A stretch of 64,000 nt of DNA from NCBI GenBank assembly GCA_002189035.1, contig NEEC01000004.1:3286001-3350000 (forward strand). The letters run 5' to 3'. Positions 49,714 to 63,100 of this stretch are shown here, piece after piece. A program made the translations under genes and the position numbers. Numbering within the stretch: the first letter of the stretch is position 1; the number at the start of each line of letters is the position of its first letter. Source of the stretch: Utricularia gibba. Its lineage: Eukaryota > Streptophyta > Magnoliopsida > Lamiales > Lentibulariaceae. The notes beneath the pieces are model-generated. The model worked only from the letters and a program-made list of their open reading frames with translations. It did not search any database and was not told the DNA's origin.

Positions 49714-50195
49714 ATAACTTCCTTGGGCTCTTTACTCTACCGTCTACACACGCTCTTTTGTTGTGTGTTGTTTTTCAAGACATGGGTCTCATCGCTTTTC
49801 TTGAAATGATGCTTTTCTAGCCCCTTTTTTTTGTTGTTTGTGGATTTCATGACAATTAGTCTTCCATGAGAAATCAACACATGCCAATTTGCTTAAAAAA
49901 AATCTTGAATGCACCAATCCAATTACATTGAACATGTTGCCACCTCATGAAAATAATAAAGGGAAAACATGCTCAGTGGTTCATAAATGGACATGAAAAA
50001 ATTCATGCATTTCGTGCATCATGAAAAACATCCCATGCTTGTACGAAAATTCCTCAACTGTTCACAAAATTCTCCTGACAATAACATTGCACTACTAAAT
50101 TACTCTTAACTTAGATTAACACCATAAAAATAAAATAAAAATAAAAATAAAGCAATGCAGCGATGTTACTTGATGGGGGAGGAGTCTTTTACTTC
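49714..50195. other. Short intergenic stretch in transposon debris
   Basis: Probably the 3' non-coding part of the reversed Athila-type fragment to its right. Nothing specific is recognised. Confidence 0.35.
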
Positions 50196-51690
50196 CTATT
50201 TCAACTCTTTTACTTCCCTTAACAAATCCCCAAGCCTGTCATATATCATATCATTTTTTTCCTTGCAACAACAGTCCTTTCCTTCCTTCGCTTTGTCTGG
50301 TCCTTGTCGAGACGTCCTTGATTTTGCTTTCTGTGCAGGCAAACTGTTGAAAATTCCTATTAGAGATCTAAACAAAAAACTATTCCCCCTAGCTTGGAGT
50401 AATCCAGTGGTTTTAAGAAAGTGAGCATTCAAAGGGAATATTTTTGTCTCCACATGAAAATATTCTAGCTCATAAATTCGATCAGCGCATAGTCTTTGTG
50501 CAAGGAGGGTGATTACATTACCAAACTTGAGATGATTTATGGTGCTTCGCCGATAGTCTCTGTTCGTTTGCTCTGCTAAAATTGCCCCTAAATTCAATGC
50601 TTTCTTATGCAACAAATACCACATAACAAACAATTCATGTTTATATAAGGCATTAAATCCCAAGGCTCTTCCAAATAGCACAGCAGAAATCAGCAAATGA
50701 ACATATCGTGCAACAGGTTCTGTAAACAAGCCATCTTTTGTACCCTTAGGTTTAAATTCTATAATATGCTAACTAGTTAACACCTCATACACTTCCTCAG
50801 CATTGAAATCATCAGGATAATCATATAAGGAAATGGCAAACACATGCGATTCAACATGATGCTCAAAACAGAATCCTAAGGTTACACTCCATTCAACAAT
50901 TGAAAGTGAAAATTCTTTTCCTATCAATCTAAATGTAATTGCTCCTGGTGTAATCACAGTCTCTAGTTTTTCATAACAGAATGTGGAAGCAAATTCATAT
51001 ATAAATTCAACATAAGAAGGGTAATTCATGTCACACAAAGTAAGCAGCCCAAAGTTTTCTAGCAGTGAATAAACTTCAGTAACTTTTCCCAATTCCACCA
51101 ATATCTCGTAATCTATGATGCGGCAAGGCATCAGATTTGTCCCTTTTACCTCATTATACTTGGTGGCGAATTCTTCATCAGCAAACTGAAGGTATTTCAG
51201 GTTTAGCATCTCTGCATGCTGCTTAAAATAGGGGATGCCCTTGCCAGTCATTCTTCGTTATGATTTCCTCTTCTCTTCCTCTTCAAGCTTACCTGAACTC
51301 AAGAACAATGGAACAAGGTTAGGTAAGAATTTTTCTCGTTTCGTTTCTACCACATGTTCCTCCTCGCTGGCATTTTTCTCCAACTCCTCTATTTCCGGTT
51401 CAGGTTCCTGCTACTTCTTTGTTCTGCTCCTTGTTCTCTTTGCAATCAAATTTTGGTCATTCTCTTCCTCCTTTGCTGCTGTAGCAACAGGTGTGGCTGG
51501 CTCCTTATCTTCTGTTGGAACTTGTTTTGCTTCTCCAGCCTCTGGTTCTTTTTCTTTAATTGCTTGCTCTGCAATTTTTGGAACTTCCTGCACCTCTGCT
51601 GGAGCAATTTGTGTGGTGGTTTCCTCTTCTGGCCCTTTCTCCCCTTCTTCTTTTTCTGGTACACAATCTGGGGTGGCTCAATAGATGTCA
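50196..51690 (-). pseudogene. Athila-type env-like / ORF-1 family fossil (minus copy)
   Basis: Minus strand from the high end: a Lys/Glu-rich low-complexity stretch (51690-51411), then from 51251 a domain with YFKQHAEMLNLKYLQFADEE, ITPGAITFRLIGKEFSLSIV and WSVTLGFCFEHHVE. After a single stop at about 50768, LLISAVLFGRALGFNALYKH and ALNLGAILAEQTNR follow. It matches the plus copy at 46245-47030 block by block but only at moderate protein similarity, so it comes from a separate, older element. Apart from that stop it is the best preserved ORF of the transposon region. Confidence 0.72.
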
Positions 51691-52340
51691 GGCCTCAATC
51701 GTTTTAACAGAATTTGAAAAGTGGATGACTAATAAGAAATTAGAGCATGCGGTAGTTGTATATCAATTAGACCACTTGTGTGGCTGAAAAAACCGCTGAG
51801 CACAGAAAGCAGTTGACAAGCACATAAATCAGTCAGACAAAGTTCCCTTATAAATAGGAGAACGATCAAAGACAAAGGGATTCAGCATTCTACACAACCC
51901 TTGTAAACTTCCTCTTTTCTTCTCACTCTTTCTCTAGTGGTTTTTCTATTCCGATGGTTTCCACGTTACAATTCTGTCATTTACCACTTTTTTTAATTTC
52001 ACTTGAAACCAAAATCTAAACCGGTAAAATGGATACAAAAACCCAGACTCACAACCTAAAATCGGATTCCTCTATAATACCAATTTCTGATCACAACAAA
52101 CTCTTACAATCCCATTATTTTATTGGAAGAAATGAGTAAAAACACACATAGTCAATACAAATTTGATGTAATATAGAGATCAACAAATAATTTTGGAAGT
52201 ATTCTTCATTTATTCTTTCTAAAGCTATTCTTTCTTTCCTAATCCACCACACTAGAGTTCTACTCATGATTAAGAGGTCGCTTGATAATAAGGTATTAGT
52301 ATGTTTAAATATAGTGTAATTAAGTATGCATATATTCAAT
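51691..52340. other. Transposon debris: TATA-type core promoter and reversed Copia LTR remnant
   Basis: TTATAAATAGGAG near 51850-51862, followed by ACACAACC and a CT-rich stretch, looks like the U3/R part of a retroelement LTR. At about 52070-52090 the minus strand reads TTGGTATTATAGAGG, close to a Copia tRNA-Met primer site, with an LTR-like AGAAAGAATAGC stretch beyond. Neither has a partner LTR in view. Confidence 0.35.
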
Positions 52341-53531
52341 TGTATATAACATTTGATATTCGAGAATAGAAGTTTGAGAATGTGAGTAATATAGATATAA
52401 TTAGCTCATTCTGGCATTTTTTGTATACTATCTATATATTCAAAAAATAAATACGTGAGTGGTATAGTCATACAAGGTTAATATATATATATATATACTA
52501 TTTAATTAAATAACAGTATATATGTACACTTACATATAAACCTTCTATACCCAACTATTAAACACCCTTTAAATAAAAACAAGTCCATGGTGATATATAG
52601 GAAATGAAAGTTTAAGCAGAAATAAATATACTTAGATCTCGCAAATGCAAGTCAATTAAATTCTATTTTGGTAATCCTTTTTCGACGTGAACATTGTCAC
52701 CTGGAGAAAATAGAATAAATGAACAAGAACACTATTCTTGTGTTTTGGGTTGAGGCCACTTCTTGTTCTTCTTTCTGACCTTGTTTCCCTTTCCACCCCT
52801 CTTGTCTAATATGGTTGAACACCATATATTTAATTTCCCTTGAAAATGTCTTTTTTTCTTCTTTACTTTTGTACAAAAATATACTTCATTTGACTTTCTT
52901 ATCTTTCTTCATTAGTAATTGTGTCTACCTTATTCTTATTTCTTTTTACTTTTTCTGTTATTGTCATTTTTTTCCTTCATGGAAAATCATCTTGTCATCT
53001 CTCATTTAGATTGTCATTAATTCTATCTAATAAGAAATTGCCTCTTTGATTTATCCATCCTTTTTTTCTTATTTTTCCCCTACCTTGTATTATGCATTAT
53101 CAAGTTATGGATGCAGATATTGATATGATAATTGCAGAAACCTTCTTTTTTTGATTGGCTATTCAGTTTATTTAGTTCATTTTTACATATAAAAAATAAA
53201 AATTATATGAAAATTTAAAAATTTAAAAATTAAAAATAAATCTCCCGATTTCTTTTCTAAAAACACACTGATTTTATGAGCTAAAATATTAAGCATGTAT
53301 TTTGTTCGTGTTAGCATATTGACTTGGGTTTAATTTAGTTGGGTTTAGATAAAAGGATTTTTTATGTTTAAAAGGTAATTTGTAGTTGATTTACAAGTAC
53401 AATTTATTTAGATTTAAAATTAAACATGTTTGGCAAATGGACATAAAACTTGGGTATTTGATAAATTCATATATGAAATTATCAATATATCATTATTCTA
53501 AAAAATCCCAATCCCTTTTTATATTACCCAT
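52341..53531. other. AT-rich intergenic DNA
   Basis: No gene, LTR end or transposase block seen. Contains a TA repeat near 52482-52498. Confidence 0.5.
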
Positions 53532-54640
53532 TGATAAACAAAAAATTATATAACATTATTAAATTGTAAATTCTTCTATCAAATAAATTTATAAACTTAA
53601 TATACATTCGAGCATAATACAATTATGAGCAAAGTGATTAGGATCGAACTCAAGGATTTAGTCCTTGTTATGTGAAAATCAATGCATTCAGTGGATGTAA
53701 CAAATAAAAGATTTAGTTTAAACTAAGATTAAGACAGCTCGACAATATAATGTAGAAAGACAATAAATAGGTAAAAGAAATTTGTTATCTAAAATCAATC
53801 AAGATGATGTATTGGAACTCTCAAAGGTAGTATGCTAATCTCTACAACTATCCCACCCAAACGTAAAATCATTCACCTAACAAACAAAGGTTAAAGTCTA
53901 TCCAAATCCTTGTTTTTTCCTAATTTTTGGTCTACCTCTAATTAGAGCTGTTCAAGATGAAAATCACTACCTCTCCTTTCTGAATCTATCTTGGTTTGTT
54001 AAGAAAGTAGAGTGATTAAATGGTAGTATAATCTAGTGAACAATAAGCATACTCATCCTTCTTTGTCCCAAGGTACCCCTAAGTGTCTAGCCACTCATAA
54101 TAAGGAAAACACTTTCATAAGATAACATGAAAACCATCTTCGTTCCATAACTTAACAGCAACAAAGAAACAACCAAACAAGCAGTGACTTGAATTGTAAA
54201 CAGTTGCATGAGAAAAAGAAAACTATTTTAAGTTGGGAGTAAAAATCTTCTTAAGCAAAAGAAATTTTCAAAATTGGCTTGGTTCTGGTTTGTCTTCTTC
54301 ATCCTCCATAGTTCTACTACAATTTTTCATCCTTCCTCCCCTCTCTAGAATTCTTTTCGTGTTCTCTAATGGGGAGATATATTCTTCTCACTCTCATCAT
54401 CACAAAAATCTTCTTTTTCTTCATCTTGGGATTTGGGTGTACTTGATTCAACTTTTTTCCATAACTCCTGAAACTTCATTGTTATCTTTCAGCTCCTTGG
54501 GATTTAGGTTGCTAACATATGCTGTATTACTCAAAAAAAAAAATATTAGAACTAAGGTTGGGAAAAAATCTATGATTTAGTCCCAATTAAGAGTAAAAGA
54601 CGCAAATATTATCGCTGATCACAAAAATGCAGAAATACAT
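53532..54640 (-). repeat. LTR of the TGATAACACATA family, reversed, older copy
   Basis: The lower end TGATAAAC (minus strand GTTTATCA) and the blocks GGATCGAACTCAAGGA (near 53641), TGCTTATTGTTCACTAGA-like sequence (near 54030, minus) and CACTCATAATAAGGAAAACA (near 54101) match the solo LTR at 48561-49650 in reverse. It keeps the middle region that is lost in 47442-48200. The upper end is too diverged to place exactly. Confidence 0.65.
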
Positions 54641-54759
54641 GGTATATGTACATAATTGTTTGGGGGTCATAAATAACACATACATTGATATATGAGTAAG
54701 GACATCAAAAAGTGGAAAGTATAGAAATTAAAAGGATATGATATCAACAAATGTTTTAG

Positions 54760-55230
54760 AAGTGTGATAAGGAGATCAAATTTATATATTTGCTTGTCGA
54801 GGTAGAGGGATTTACGATAGATAGTTGAGTACTAAATGATGCATTCTCAAGGTTAGATGACTATTCATATATGCCTAGTTATTTAATGTGTGCGGTCTTT
54901 TTATGTAATTTTGATCATTTAGTTTAAGAATTTAATAGCACATATGATGACACAAAAACCATCTATCTATGTGATAATGGGTACGTTAACAAGAAAGGAT
55001 TCATGTTGCCATACAAAGGTATATGTTGTCACTTGAAAGATTGGGGAGAGTTAAGCCAAGTTCTTCATAATGCAAAAGAGCTCATCAACATGCCATATCA
55101 GCCACATAGAATGAGTATGGAGTATACTATGGTCTACTAGCTATTATTCGTAAGTATGTAAAGTAAAACAATAATGTGCATTGTTCCACAACCTTATTTG
55201 GAAGGAGCTGATCATCAATCCTTTCGATAA
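54760..55230 (+). pseudogene. PIF/Harbinger transposase fossil 2, first part
   Basis: Follows the transposase pattern. KFIYLLVEVEGFTIDS-stop-VLNDAFSRL (about 54777-54842) stands for the conserved GWEGSAxDSRVL block. LCDNGYVNKKGFMLPYKG (about 54976-55030) and CCHLKDWGELSQVLHNAKEL (about 55026-55085) stand for DAGY..GFLAPYRG..YHL.EW. ALFHNLIWKELIINPFD (about 55179-55229) stands for LHNFIR.E...DPF. The N-terminal part is absent. The frame is interrupted at 55230 by a solo LTR and resumes at 56517. Confidence 0.8.
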
Positions 55231-56516
55231 TGATGTTAAGTGTGATTTTTCCATCACCTTTTATGCTTTTTTCCATATTTAAATATAATTAAAGTTGTTT
55301 AATCAGAAGTTTATAATATAAGTTTTAGGTTTTATTTACATTAGGATAATTATCTTTATTTTTATGTTTTATCTAATCTTTTTATTAGTTTAGTTGTATT
55401 TAAGTATGGTTAAAAGGCTATAAGTGATAGAAGGTGGAAAAAAGAAGAAATACAAGATAATAAATGAGCTACTTTACTCCATAAAACATCTCCCGTAATT
55501 TTGAGAAGAATGCATGATTCTATAATGAGCCTTAGCATGTGGGACATGGTTGTGGCTGATAGAAGAAAATATGATTGTGTAGCAGTATCAAAACAACAAT
55601 AGTATTTTGTGCATGACACTCAAAGACAATAACAAAATTTATGGTAAAGCAAGGGCAAATAAAAAAAATACTCTCTTTCGAGTTTTAGTTTGATTTCATT
55701 TTTGCATCTCTTTATAAATTATTGGTCTTCTCTTAAACTTTGTTTTACTTTTCATGTTTTGTATGACTGTTTGTGGTTAAAAACCCTTCGTTTCTGGGTT
55801 AGGAGACTTTTACTTCTATGTTTCATTAATATTTCTCCATTTCTTCTCTGAATTAGATTAGGTTTCATATGTCTCTACTTGAATATAATGCAATCTTTTT
55901 GTAACAACCCCTATTCAAGATTCATGAGTAGTCGGTCATTGCCTACGAGTTTTGAAGAGAAGTATGATAAAAAAACACCAATTTACACCTTCTTCATTTA
56001 AGGGAGACAACATTTTGTTTGTGCTCGTATTGGGACCATTGGTTCATTAGCAGTACTTGCGCACATTTGCACAATTCAATCGTGAAAATAATTGACAGCT
56101 GGACTACTTATCTTTCCATTTGTCTATAGGCTACATTGAACAATTCTATACCTCCTTTCAAGAGATTTTAAGGGAAGATAGTTAATTCCTCATTCATATA
56201 ACAAAATACTCAAGAGAATTAGAGAAGAGTGGAGAAAGAGGAGTGGAGATATAACAAACATGGTTGTGAAGGATTCTAATCCCAAGAACAATTATTTTAA
56301 TTAAGGTCATCGTTTAAGTTATGCTTATGTTGTTTATCTTATAGTGACTTTACTCAAGTTTCTTTTACAACCCCATTTACAAAGTCGTGAAACTTATATT
56401 TGGTTTAAATTTCATTTTTCTTTAGAAAATCGACTCTCTGTGATCGATAGTTACTATGCTTTAGCATATTACATTTTTAAAATCTCTTAAAATTTTTTGT
56501 GAAATGACATGTATCA
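55231..56516 (+). mobile_element. Solo LTR inside Harbinger fossil 2
   Basis: Starts TGATGTTAAG and ends GACATGTATCA (TGAT..ATCA termini). It is flanked by GATAA (55226-55230) and GATGA (56517-56521), a 4 of 5 match target duplication. The transposase reading frame before it (..NPFD) continues after it (DEVSLKIQN..), which independently supports both borders. 1286 bp, no internal genes. Its orientation is inferred from the termini and a CGACTCTCTGTGATCGAT-type stretch near the end, typical of Gypsy LTRs. Confidence 0.75.
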
Positions 56517-56660
56517 GATGAGGTGTCCTTGAAAATCCAAAATGTAGCTAGAGATATGGATGACAACACAGTTGGTATCACCTCAAGCAAAGCGTGCAAT
56601 GCTTGGCACAATGAGCATGATGATGTGATGTACAACAATTGGCTCGCAACTTGTTGATGA
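56517..56660 (+). pseudogene. PIF/Harbinger transposase fossil 2, C-terminal part
   Basis: DEVSLKIQNVARDMDDN, then SSKACNAWHNEHDDVMYNNW (to about 56645), the end of plant PIF transposases (a WRDxxAxxMWxDW-type tail), then a stop. Confidence 0.7.
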
Positions 56661-57374
56661 CACTAGGTGAATGAACTTATTATGTATATATTTGTATCTA
56701 ATTACAACATTGTTGTTTTTTGCAATTGAAAATTTATGTTTTCATGGGTTGACTAGATAGATTAAATATTGTCTTATTACAAAGCTACCTTGTTAGATTT
56801 GTTACGTGAACATTGTTTGCAATAGGTAAAAGCATCGGATGTAGGGTGATATTAGATATACCATACATTTGCATGAATACCACGTTTCCTAGTTGTTGGT
56901 AGTTATAGAAAGTACCATGTTCCATATCATTAGGTTTTTCGGATAATTTGGAAGAATGTGCATGTAACATAATACTATGTAACACTTTATTTGGTGTTTC
57001 TCTTTTTAAAAAAATAAAATAAAATAAGTTTTTTCTTATCATAGTGTGCCTCCCGCCAATGACAAGAGAATTGATATGATTTCGCATGAAGCACTACAAC
57101 GTCATTATTTGATCTTCAAGAGACCAGTAAGATTGTAAAAGCCTTATGTATTGGCTACATATGATAATATTGTTCTTTTCTTGGGCAATATGTTGTAGTG
57201 AACAATTGCACAATATTATCCAGTGGTTAAAGTACCTTAAGTTGCTATGAAACTTATCTTTCAATAGGATGGATCCAAAACATATGACGCTTGTCCACCC
57301 GTGCATGATAGTAAAATTAATATTGTTAAGGTCAAGATGTTGAGTCAATTGTAGGCTGCCAACGACTCCAAAGG
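56661..57374. other. Unassigned region with two minus-strand open frames
   Basis: Two minus-strand frames of about 100 codons each lie end to end (57387-57094 and 57087-56785). Composition and lack of motifs suggest chance or eroded transposon. No family was recognised. Confidence 0.3.
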
Positions 57375-57960
57375 CAAATTTTTGCATGTCGTTTCTAAAT
57401 TGCTAATTTTTCATATCAAATACATTTATCAATCCAATCAATCAAAATCATTTCAAACACAAAGTATATAATGATAAAATTGGGGTCAATCACAAGAAAC
57501 AAGTGCTTGCTATGTATTTTACCCAAATGCAAGATCACAAAGTAAATTTTATCCTTAGTCCAAGGTCAAAATAACAATAATATGCAAATTTACTAATTAA
57601 AATCAAATCACAATGTAAAAAATAACAAATGCTAGTTCTATGCACTAAATAGTACAAAGATGTCTTAAGGTAGTTTGGGTGATGTGATATTTAAGTTCTT
57701 AATCTAATGCACAATTTGTTTATATGTACACTCTGAGCAACCTAAGTTATCCTTACGCAATTCACATTTAGATCTACTCATGTGTCAAATGTATAGAACT
57801 AGATTTATCCGATTCTACTATATCCACAACTACCAACTATACATGTCTTGATTCATTGATCTAACTCTGAATCAAGGGTATGAGTTGCAATGCAGTTCGC
57901 TTCCCCTTACTCCCTAGGTTTACTCGAAGAATGTTAGAAATGAACTACTAATATACACGA
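57375..57960 (-). repeat. Diverged LTR-like copy of the TGATAACACATA family
   Basis: Shares with 47442-48200, in the same direction, TGCATGTCGTT, TATCAAATA-ATTTAT, AAGTGCTTGCTATGT and a weaker block near 57660. Much more diverged; no ends could be placed. Confidence 0.45.
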
Positions 57961-60146
57961 TTATATATTATCTAGAAAATCCTAAACTACATCATTGTTA
58001 TACACCATAATGCTCTATAAAGTCTAGTCAATCATATGTGATAAGTAAAGTATGATTTCATAAACTAAAGAAAATATCAGAGACATTGTAAAAAAAAAAT
58101 AGTCACAAAAACAAGTACAAAATATATCACAAGTTAACAAGTACAAGAAAAATAATTGATTGCAATTTAAATATTTAGAGCATAAGCTAACAAATACAAA
58201 AACAAACCACAAGAAGGTCATTTATCTTCTCAAAATTCACAAAGTCTACAAGCAGAAAAATATATCACAAGTTTTTCAAAGTTGGGGATCAAATGTAAGG
58301 CTACAAACAATAAATTCTCTCTTGCAATCACTTGGTTCAACCTCATAGGGTTAGAACTAATCATTTGTGATATGGTAAAGTGTTGCATAATAGATAGTTG
58401 TACCACTACTAACCCTCAGATGATGCAGCGCCATACGTCTACACATTTAGCTCATCCATTTGGTGTGAGAAATATATAGACTCATTAGACTTTTATAAAG
58501 TTATGATACATGGAAATATTTAAATCTTCCATTGGATACATGTTCACCAACAACTAATAATTTCTTTAATAAGACATCATAGAGGCAAAGCACTGTGTGC
58601 ATCACCTATTGACAATAACAAGATATATTCTCACTACTTCTCATAGTAATATTCTTTTACACTCACAATTTTTTATAGTGAGATAGAATTTTTAAAAACA
58701 TGCAAATCATATTCACTACCATTACATATTTCCTAGCCTCAACAACCTTCCAATAGACCATATAATATCTCAAAAGTATCTTTACTAATTCTCAAATTCT
58801 CTATTAATGTCCATTTATATTGGTAACCAATCTACTTTTATATTTAACTTGCTTAAGAATCTTGTCTATAAAAAAATATCTACGTCTTATCATATATCTA
58901 CACGATAATGTTTCAAATACAAGTATATTAATACATTCATCTAAAGTAAGTATTGTGTTGATATCAGCACAATTGCATTCAAGATGATATGACACTTTTG
59001 CAAAAAACTCATGTCATCCACAACATCAAAGATGAGAAAACCCATGAATAAAAAAAAATACATAATCCTGAAATAAATCACATAATGCAATGTTGGTGGA
59101 GAAAACCCATGAAAACCTCCCAAGCAAACGCATCTTTAGAAAATAGGTGTCATCACCGTTTTCACTATCTCTCAATATGTGACTATTGATATACCTCAAA
59201 TATGGTGACTAGATCAAAAAGATTTTGAAATACATCGAGTTAGAAGCTGCTTTTCTATTTTCTGTAGTTCAACTTATGCTACACATCTTATTGAAATTTT
59301 TGGCATGCTCCTCTATAGAATTGCTGCAACTATACATAAAGTCTCCCCCGAAGCTCAGTAGTTACCAAGTGTATTTATTGATTTTTAGGGGTTTTCTTAA
59401 ACCACTTATATACAATCAAATTTTGAAAACTTGGATCATTATTATAAATGAAATGAGGAAATTATGTCAAAAACTCCAACATTTAACAATTTGACAAAAT
59501 TAGTTTTTAATTTTTAACATAAATTGTGTATTTCATTCCTAATGATAAAATTGATTTTTAAAATATTGCGTTTTGAGTATAATCAATCTCTAAAATTCAT
59601 CTATAATCAATTTCTAAAATTTATATTTTAATTTTTTTAATTTTTTACTATTAAATATTAAATATAATTAATTTTTTATATTCAAAAAATAGCTACAATT
59701 AGTTAGAAACTTATTAATTTTTTAACAATTATAAATTACTATGTCAAATTAAATCCACATTTGGTATTAAATTGTTAAGAACCAATTTTACTACCATTTG
59801 AAACAGATGAGAATTAATTACGCTAAATGGATCACTTTTATAATGTTCAAGAAATGTGAGAATCCAGGACACGAATCGGCCATATAGAAATGATTTCTTG
59901 TAGTTATTGAATGATTGGGATCCCACAAAACGGGGAAGAAAATCGTGTCACGACATGACGGATTAACACACAGCTCCCCCATCCTTGGTTTTGGCAGAGT
60001 CAATGCCCGAACCTACTTCTCTCTCTCCAGGTTCGTTCTTGACTGCTCCTCATTTCTCACACATCCTGCATTGCATTGTCTTCGGTAATGGGGCTCATGA
60101 ATGATTGAAACTTCATCTTTTACCTTGAGGGGCAACACAGATTTGA
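57961..60146. other. AT-rich intergenic DNA downstream of the HD-Zip gene
   Basis: No gene or repeat unit was supported. The final 150 bp probably hold the 3' UTR of the minus-strand HD-Zip IV gene. Confidence 0.5.
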
Positions 60147-63100
60147 TCATGCCCCCTCGCAGAGGACTGCACCTTTGATCCTCTCCACAGTACACTTGAT
60201 GAGGTTGTTGACGGTTGCGATTGAACCCAGAGATAGCTTAGCGCTGGGTACGGAGTCGACGAGTATCTGAAATGCGACGGTGAGCAGCGAGCTACCGGAG
60301 CCGACGTCGGGGTTGCCACCGGCGGGTCCATTAGGCCCATCCGGGAGAATTGCGAAGCCCGATGGAAGCAGAGCAACGTAGTCGGGATCACCCCCACCGA
60401 GAACCATGTTCATTGCATCGATGTCAACGGGAGCGTAGATGACGTAGGACCCTGTTGAATCGGTGCTGCTCTCCTGGAGTATCAGCATGTTGCTCTGGCT
60501 CGAGTTTGTGCTCTGCATTTTATAGATGTTGTTGCTGCTTGTTATTGGTTTGATCCTTGAGCAGCAGTGTGGGAAAAAGAGACGCTTACATTGACGCGGA
60601 GCAACGACACGGCGTTGCTTGGATCACCACCGTTGGAGATGTGCGCTATTTGTTGAACAAGGCCACCGTTCGATAGAATGTCCCACTGCAAGATACAGCA
60701 AATATCAATGCATCTTCGATGAGAAAAAAAGAAGGGAGTATGCTATGTGAAGAAACCTCGCTTCTTGAGTTCTCATCTTTGAGGAAATGGAAGACTCTGT
60801 TGGGAGGAACAGGGAGCCAAAATGAGGTTGCAGCACTGAGGACGATGCCCGGTGGCCGGCCAGGATCGTCGATGCTCTTGCGAGTCATGACACGAACATC
60901 ATCTGCTCCGCTGCCAGAAAGTGTTGTCCAAGTGTGGGCAGTGGAGGCTCCAACACCATTGCAGAAGCTCATGACCATCCGCTCTGCCAGCTTCAGCATG
61001 CTCTTTCTTCCCTCCGGAGACGTTACCACTGTGCACATCTATTCCAGTCAGCAGCTTTCATGGCATCATATGAGCTAACAAGTTCAAAGTTGTGAATTTT
61101 ATGGTCCACCTCCTCCTCCAGCAGGGTGGTTGTTTTCCATGAAGCTAGCGAGGCGTGCGCATTGTCTTCGGAGTGTTGCCACCCACCGTTTCGCTCCGAA
61201 GGCGAGCCCGGAGTTGACTAGTAGCTTGTAGATGCTGTGAACAGCTCTGTCATCAACCTCTGCATGTTCTACCCAAGTGACCTGAAATCAAGATATGCAT
61301 CAGCAAACTAATGATGGCTTTTCCTAAGACATTGGAACCATTCTAAAGCAAGGTTGTGAACCTTAGAGCAGCCATTTGGAAGCTCTTGGATCAGGCAACC
61401 TGAAGGCCGTCTCCGGTATCTCGGAACGGCGGTTGATTGGAGGTTGTCTAGAGAAACATCGACGACAGCCCAAGTTCCATCCGGATGCTGTTTACAGTAC
61501 CTTACGAAGTAGTTTTCTCTGGTGGGAACTAGCGGTGATGGAACCTGAAACTCTGCTGTCATCTGAATCACAATTCACCGCAATATTAGAGAAACTAGGA
61601 GTTGGACTCTGGCAGACAGGATTGGATGAAAACGAGAATCTCTCTTTGTTTACCACTTGAAAAGCTCCATTATAGTTGCCTGCAACCCCTGTAGACAGCA
61701 CTTCAATAGTTGCTGCTCTTGATATTATGCTCGAGAAAATACTAGACCATTGATTCTACAAGCGAATCAGAGGCAATAAAGCATTTTGTAAGATTTAGGA
61801 TCCAAGAAGTAACAACTGATCAGAGATCAAACAAAGCTTCTCACCACATCCATCAAGATTTCCACAAGGTTCATGTGATTCATGATCACAACTGCTGATT
61901 CTCTTGAAGCTTCACTTTTCATTCCCAGAGGCTTAGGCATGAGTCCACGGGAGAAACTCCGAATGTACTCATCATCACTGAGAGTCTCCGATAAGCCATC
62001 TGGTCCAGGAATCCACAGTGGCTCACCACTCTGTGCCATTCTGATTAGCTCTTCCATTGCTGCAACGGCTAACTCAATCATCATAGTCTTGTCAGCCTCC
62101 GTTTGCCCTGATACCGACCGGAGAAGATCTGCAGCACCGTATCTTTCCGCGGTCAAGCCAGTTTGCTGTCTGAAATTGCCTACCCCAAAGTCAAGGGAAG
62201 CATTTGCTCCAGCAGGAAGATGAGGATAAGATAGCATTGGCTTGCCAACACACTTCGCAGCAATTCCTGATATCCTATCAATCTGTGAATGAATCAATGA
62301 TTTGTGATCAAAAACACCCTCGAAAATCATTCTATTCCATTCCATAGCCATTAATGAATCACACCTCTTCCCTCAAGTGACCGTTTTCGATCCTGAGATG
62401 CTGCTCATCGAACGACATCTCACCAATGTTAGCTGGTCCTCCACAGTTAGGACAAGCAGCATTGGTTAATGCATCCTTGTACCGCATATTCTCAGCTAGA
62501 AGCTTCTCATTCTCCATCCTCAGTTGCGAATTCTCGTGACGTTCATGTTGAGCCTGGATGTGTTTCATTCAAACCACCATTAGCAGAAACTCAAATGCAA
62601 AGGTAATCCACTGCGCATAAATTGCTCAAGGGCACAAACCAACTAATAAAAGAAATGTCACCTTCATTTGTGTACGTTTATTCTGAAACCAAAACTTGAT
62701 TTGCAGAGGCTCCAGTCCTAACCTCCGACCGAGATCCTTTCTTTGCTTGTCATCAGGATGAGGACACTCGTTGAAGAACCTGACCCAGCACATAAAAAAA
62801 CCCAAAACTACACTTAACTATGACTTCATTTCATCAAAAAAGCAACCATAGCTCCTAACCTTGCTTTGTTAGCGCACCGTTTTACGTGTTTTTAGGATAC
62901 ATTTCACTTCATATTATGTGGAACCCCATAGCAAACCCTCATAAGCAAAAGTAAGCATATTTTTCATTATCATAACTAGCAAAAACCCCAGTACAGAACA
63001 TTCTGCATCACGAATTTACTATTACTGCATTCCACCATCAAATTAGCATATTTTTTCCACTCATTAAAACCAAGAATCCGATGTTTACAATGGCTTCATT

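Noticed and set aside
46245-51690. Mirror arrangement env-like(+), LTR(-), LTR(+), env-like(-) as a recent palindromic duplication
   Set aside because: The env-like copies are only moderately similar as protein, the LTR copies differ by a large internal deletion, and the solo LTR has its own target duplication. The symmetry comes from separate insertions.
56785-57387. Two adjacent minus-strand frames as a possible small gene
   Set aside because: No recognisable domain; neighbours are transposon fossils and the composition is that of AT-rich DNA. Kept only as an unassigned region.
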